Source of the DNA: Endomicrobium sp.
Lineage (GTDB): Bacteria > Elusimicrobiota > Endomicrobiia > Endomicrobiales > Endomicrobiaceae
DNA length: 7,077 nt
Direction of reading: 5' to 3'
NCBI GenBank assembly: GCA_031277075.1
Contig: JAISLV010000103.1
Coordinates: forward strand, 1 to 7,077
Below are positions 1 through 6,000 of the stretch, one piece after another. Under the pieces are notes generated by a model. It ran no database searches, was not told the DNA's origin, and worked only from the letters and a program-made list of their open reading frames with translations. Within the stretch, counting starts at the first letter, position 1. Each line of letters starts with the position of its first letter. Both the position numbers and the translations under genes were made by a program.

Positions 1-3000
1 TTTATTTCCACAGAAGGATACTTTGCCTGTATCTTTGGAACGCTGAGTACAGGAAACGTAAAATCCTCCGTAATTATCTTAAAATTGTCTTTGGAACTCG
101 CGTCGGCAGGTTTTGAAGAATCATCAGCCGGTTTTTGCTGTTCGGCTTCGGGCGGCTTTGCCTCAGCTGCCGCAGGAGCTTTTGGATCAGCGCCTTTAGT
201 GTCTGAAGGAGGTTTAACGGCAGGTCCTTCAGTCTTTTTTGCCGCGCCGTCTGCGCCCGTATCATTTTTAGGCTTTCTTAGCAGATACCAAGTTATCGCC
301 GCAAATGAAAGAGCGGCAATGCCTACTACCGCTATAACGGGAATAGTAAAGCCTAGAAAAGCCGCTACGGCTGGAATCGCCGATATAAAAGCGGCTATAG
401 CGGAAATAACAGGAACGGCTATTATCGCAAAAACCGTATAAGCCTTTTTAATATTAGTTTTATATTCGGCTTGTCCTTCGGTAAAACTCTTTGAGATTTT
501 TTCTAAGTCGCTGTTGAGTTTTTCATGAAGCGACCCGAAACTGATTTTATAGTCTTCTTGCGCGTCTGCTTTTGCGGCGATAAGCCCGTTTACCGTTGAA
601 GCGAGCTTGTTTAAATCTATTTTCATCAGCATGCTTTTAGTTTGTTCGTCTACGCCCGTAAGGTCAACCTTTTTAAGTATTTCCGCATAATAGTCTATAT
701 CAACGGCGGGAACGGTTTTTGTAATATCGTTTATCGGAAAACCGTGTTCTTTTAACTTTTTCTCGGTATCGGAATATGGATAGTTCATTCCGCCTCTTGT
801 GCCAAAGAATAAAGCCAAAGCCCCTACGCCGATAAGCAGCGTCGCCACAGGCGCGCCAAAAACCCATAAAGCCAAAGAACCTAAAACGGCAACGCCTGTC
901 ACAAGTCCTGCGGCTTTACGTAAAACGCTTGCTTTTGAAGCGGGCGTCGCGGCTTTGTTATCGGCGACTATTTTTGCAATGCCAAGTCCTAATGCGGCTA
1001 ATGCGCCGACAATTAAAGTCGGAACGGACAGAGATGCAAGAACGGGCGCGGCAAGAGCTATTCCAACGGCTAAAATTCCAGCGCCGACAATGCCCGCCAC
1101 GGCTTTTTGAGCTCCGTTTGATTTTTTTGAAAACAAAAATGCAACGGCATTATAAACTGCGGAATAACTATACATAAACACGCCCGCGACAAAAGCCATT
1201 ATGGGATTTACGGTCTTGGTCTCGCCTTTTGCATTGGGCAGGCTTACGCCTTTCCTCGAAAGCAAATCCGCCCATCTTGCCATATCCTGTTTATAATTTG
1301 CGGAAACGGCTCTATAATCGGCGTTCGTAACCGAGCCGCCTTGATTAAAGAATAAAACCGCTCCAAGCACGGCAAACGGAATAGCCAGATAAATCCCAGA
1401 CAACAAAAGCGTCGCGCTGCGTATTAAATAAATTCCTACCAACGCAATAATTGCCGTTCTTATATTTGTGTCTATATGGCTTTCCGCAAAACTCTGGTAT
1501 AGAGAAGAATTAGCGTCGTCAAAAGTTTTACCTCCGAAAAGCTGATTAAATTTTAATCTCGCCGTTCTTCCTGTGGCGATATATTGAGCGAAAGAAAGAC
1601 CTTTCGTAAAACCCGAAGCGTGAATATACATGTTTGCCATATGATAAGGCGCGTGCATTAACAAATCTTTTGCCCATGTAAAAAAGTTTTCGCCTTTAGT
1701 GTTTTGAACTTTTAACAGACCTGTAAGCGCGCCCGTCTGCGACATAAGTATTCCAAAAATTCCAAGTAAAAAGCTCAATCCCGGAGCCGCTGAAAAGAAA
1801 CTTACTCCTGCAAAAACTATAAAATATACCGCGTATTTTACAAACCCTACGGAAGCTCTGTCTTTTTCATAAAAGCCCGGTCCTGCAAAGAAATGAGTCA
1901 ACTGCTGTAAAAACGAATGGTTTTCGTTAAACATACTCTGCTCGTAGCTTGTAAGAGCCTGCGCCGCGCCCGAAGAAAACTTTTCAAACATAGCCATTGC
2001 GTTTGCAAAAGCGACTTCTCTGCCTTTATTGACTTTCATTGTGGAATCGTAATAAGACATCGCTCCCGCTCTGCCGAAAGCTTCTATTATTTTTGCCAGC
2101 TCTTTTGAGTTTGGGTTCTTAACTATCTGCTCATAAATAAGCTCGCCTTTAGTTTTTCCGTTTTCGTCTTTTAAAATAACTCCGTTTTCGTCTCTGTTAT
2201 TAGGAATATAATCGTTGAGCAAACTTACAAGGGCTTCTTTCAAATCTTCTCTTATTTGTTCGTCAGTTTTTCCCTTTACGGCTTCTTCCCCTAAAAGTTT
2301 TTTAAGTTCCTGCATATCTTGGTCTTGCATAAGCGCGCCTTGTTTTACAAACTGCATCATCGCGCCCATCATATCTTCAGACACCATAAGCGCTTGGTCT
2401 GCAACTGTCGCTATTCTTGTTCCGTCAACTATAGAGGGATGCCCGTAATAAAATCTCATAATCATAGTAAGCTGAGTAACATAGTTAAACGTTCTGTCCG
2501 CGTGAGCCGCCGCAGCCGCAATAGAAGTTCCAAAACGCCTTGAAGATATAAACTCCCCAAAAGACACGACAAAAGCCCTCGGATCTTTTTTTAACAAGGA
2601 AAATAATTTTGTTATGCGCATCATATCTTCTATATACGCTCCCATATTCATATCCGCTGTCAGAATAAGCCAGCCTGCAGGTATAAATATGTCAAGCAAA
2701 GACAAATGTTCAACTTTTCCAAAAGCTCCGACGAAAACGCCTTTTATATCGGTTATATATGATTTGTCCTGCTTAAAGTTAAAAATCGTTAACTCGCCTC
2801 CCTCCTGCTTAAAAACAAAGGCGTCTCTTTGAGCTTCAGACATATTCTTCCAATTGGAAAGAACTTTTCTTATTTCCTGCGCTTTTGTAGAATTTTCGTC
2901 GAGCTGCGAATCCTGAATATTTGCAATATTTCCAGCCCATCTGGCGTATTTCGCTTTCTCCGCATTTAACAAATTCATTAAATTTAATAATCTAAAATAT

Positions 3001-6000
3001 TCAAAATCTTTGAGTTTAGCGTTTTTCGCGTCTAATATGTCGTATTCCGTTTTTTCTTTATCGTTTAATTTATCAATTTTCTTCTTCAATTCTTCATATC
3101 TTATGATCTCTTTTCTCGTAAAGCCTGATTTATTTAACAGGTCGTTAAATTTTTCATTATCAATCTGTTCAAGTATAATCTGGGTTACCGCAGGCACGGC
3201 GTATTTTTTATCGTCTGCAACTTTCTCTTCGCCTCCCGCTTGTCTTTCAATTTCTTCTATAACTTCGTCTTCAAAATTTGAAGTCGCGTTGTTTCTTTGT
3301 TTATCTTTGAGCTTTTTATAATCTTTTCCGCTGTATTCGTCGGCAACTCTCATTACGGGGATAATTACAAACTCTTCATAGCCGATGCCGCGCTCTCTAA
3401 ACAATTCAAGCACCTTAATAACGCCCTGAACTCTGACGTCGTTAGGATTTTTCTTATACAAATTCCAAAAATCCTGATACCCTGCGATAATCATAAACTT
3501 GGATTTTACGGCTTCTTTCACTTCTTCTTCAGACCATTCGGGGTACGTTCTTCTTGCGGATTCAAAATAAGAATCCAGCAAAACGGAATACTCAAGCAAA
3601 GTTTTACTCAAAGGCTGAAGCCTTTTATTTGCCCATACCTCTATTTCCGTTTTAATTCTACACTCGGGTAAAAAAGAACCGTCGGCGGCTCTTAAAAGTT
3701 TGCCCGTTATAATCTCCCCGTTTTCGTCAATCATAGATTTTAAAGCTCTTGCTGCGACAAGGTCGTCTGCGGTGTAATTCTGCTTTTTGCCGTTCATATC
3801 GTAATAATAATCCAGCGTTTTCCCGTCTGCGTCTACAAGGAAATTCCCGTCCGTATCCAAATTAGCCGTAAGCCTGTGATACATAGGCATAAACTGGTCT
3901 ATATAGTTTCTGGCTATGGTTGTGAACAGTCTGTCGCCGTTTGGAGAAACTTCATCGCTGTTTAATTTTTCAGAAGGAGCGTCTTCTACGTCAAGCGTTT
4001 GAAGAACGGCTTCGTTAAAAGCAGGCGTTCTTCCAGCCACAGGAGGCAACCCGTCAAAATCTTCCTGTATTTTTTCGTCTGCTCTCCAATTTTTAAGCAT
4101 CTCAAAAAATCTTTCCTGAGCTTCAAGATCCCTTGGAGCTAAAGACATATCTGGAGCTTTTGTTATTGCTCCCTTATCGTTAAGCTCAAACTGATATTTT
4201 GCATATTCTTCCACGCTAATCATACTTGACGTATAATGCATATCATGGATTATCTTGTTCCAGTCTTTAATAAAATATTTTCTTGTCAATTCCTCTTTTG
4301 CCGCTTCGGTCTTTGCGTTCTTTAGCCAGCTTGGCGGAACCATTGTGGCTTTATATCTCTGATATAGTTCGTTATTTTCAAAATATGCGTCAGCGTCCGC
4401 TAAAGCGGCGGCGGAACTTCCAAAAGAATCTCTAAAATCCGACCATGTTTTTTTAGTATCCGAAATTTTCTGATTTTTAAATTCTTTTCTCGCTTCCCAA
4501 GCCTCAAATATTTTCCAAACTGAAAATGTGCTTAATTTTGGGAGCATAAGGAAAATAGGAAGAAATACTGAGCCGATAGCAAGCGTTCCCAAAATAGGCG
4601 CGGCTGAAGTTAAAGCGAAAAACCCTGCAAAAAGCCCGATTATAACGCCCGCCGCGCCTAAAGACGTAAGCAATCCGTAAGAAGCGGCTCTTTTAGCTTT
4701 GCGCTCCTTAAACCACTCGGTAAAATGAGGGACAAACGAAAGCGCGACTACAGCCAAAACTATTGGCAAAATGCCCGAAGATAAAAGCGTAGTCGGCAAA
4801 ATAATAGCAAGACCGCCGTTTGCCAAAATCCACTTTATAGCCGCGACGCCTATGCTCATCAATAAAGTCATAGAAGCGGTATTGACAATAAATACTGAAA
4901 CCCATCTTTTTGCAAGTTCCCATTTTTGTTTTATAGTCTGCTCGTCCATAGCGGGATTGCCTTTAAAACTTACAGGCTTTCCAAAATACATAACGTCCGA
5001 ATTGGCTTGCAATTTGGAATTTATCCACGGCGCTATTACATTGTAAAACAAAGCCGCGGCGGCTATGCCCGCCGCTACGATAGCGGCGCCTATTAACGGA
5101 ACCGACAGCGTAATTCCTATCGCAACGCCTAAAGGAATCATCGTAGCCGCAATGCTGTAACTTACGGCGGATTTTATATTTACAAGCAGCTGCATTTTAT
5201 TGCTGAAATTTTTAGTTATATTAAAAATATCAATAAATTTTAAAAATCCGCCCGGTTTTCTGTCGTCTTTGGGATTAACGCTGATATAGGGCTGATACGG
5301 AGTAAGTCTTGTTGAAAATCCCGCAAAATTTACACTGTCGTTTTCTACGTTATCTCTAATATTTTGTATATATTCCTTAGCCCAATCGCTAGTTCTAAAC
5401 AAAGCGTCCATCATTACTGGAAGCAAAGGACGCCCCGCCGCAGACGAAGCCATATTTTTTAAATCTTGCGGCGATTGAATATTTTTTTCAAGAGCTTCGG
5501 CAATTTTTACGTCGTTATTATACGCTTTTCTATCGGATACGTTTGAAGGTTTTGATTTTAAAGCCTCAATATCTGAAACATTGTATTTAGCCAAAATACC
5601 TTCTAAAATAGCCTGCTCTCTGGCTTTTACTTGGTCTGCTGAAACGCCTTTCGTAAGATAGCCGATTACAGCCGCGGCATTGTCGGAAAGCATTTTGCCC
5701 GCTTTCCTTTGGTCTTGCCCCTGCAATGTTTTTACAGCGTATAACAAAGCGTTTCTTACGGCAGGAGTATGCACCCTTGCGTTTCTCATTATGCGGAAAA
5801 TATAGTAGAACATAGCTACGTCGTCTATATTGAAATTTTTAACGTCGGCGTCCGTATCTTTTAACACGGTCTTAACGTATCTTCTGTATTCGGCAAAGAA
5901 ACTCTGTCCTTTAACGTCAAGATTTAATCCGTTTCTTAAGTAAGATAAAATATTAGTGTCGTTTTGGTCAAGCGCGCTTGCAAGCTCATGCTCTTTATTA

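Larger units (their letters stand above)
1863..4289 (-). other. GT48-like catalytic region (residues about 930-1738)
   Basis: Family motifs occur in order. WNKII (939-943), with IS and E about 14 residues on, matches callose synthase. P981-R with LEA matches the family's SEAERR segment. W1148, A1149, R1152, Q1154, L1156 and T1159 match WASLRSQTLYRT without gaps. K1193, F1194 and Q1201 match KF...Q. G1453-K1454, then D1475, N1477, Y1481 and E1483, match GK...DxNQDNYxE. YGHP is at 1544-1547, the ED pair at 1567-1568. From K1684 to F1735 the match to fungal FKS1 is gap-free at K, G, R, F+6, K+15, G+19, S+26, E+28, L+42, A+47 and PGF+49-51. NQNHA and TRGGxSKA are not conserved, so activity could be altered. 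Likely reaction: polymerisation of glucose from UDP-glucose on the cytoplasmic face. Confidence 0.82.

Noticed and set aside
74..265. Minus-strand open frame of 63 codons in another frame
   Set aside because: It overlaps the long coding frame out of phase; the low-complexity GC-rich linker produces it.
85..441. Plus-strand open frame of 118 codons, Ala/Ser-rich
   Set aside because: It is the antisense shadow of the Pro/Ala linker and last hairpin codons of the minus-strand gene, with no ribosome binding site or recognisable protein.
799..1177. Two overlapping plus-strand frames
   Set aside because: They are opposite the alanine-rich membrane hairpins; composition follows from Ala codons read on the other strand.
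3010..3130. AT-rich stretch considered as a promoter or gene boundary
   Set aside because: The minus-strand frame runs straight through it and the bias is explained by Lys, Glu, Asn and Ile codons of the helical insert.
2215..3671. Several plus-strand frames of 72-124 codons rich in Ser, Phe and Ile
   Set aside because: They mirror the catalytic region of the minus-strand gene, have no conserved content and overlap one another.
3678..3857. Possible EF-hand or dockerin domain
   Set aside because: The DxDG turns lack the 12-residue loop pattern and flanking helices, so only a turn-rich segment is claimed.
4708..5046. Opposed short frames on both strands
   Set aside because: Both are out of phase with the long frame, which continues without a stop across this region with clear membrane-helix coding.
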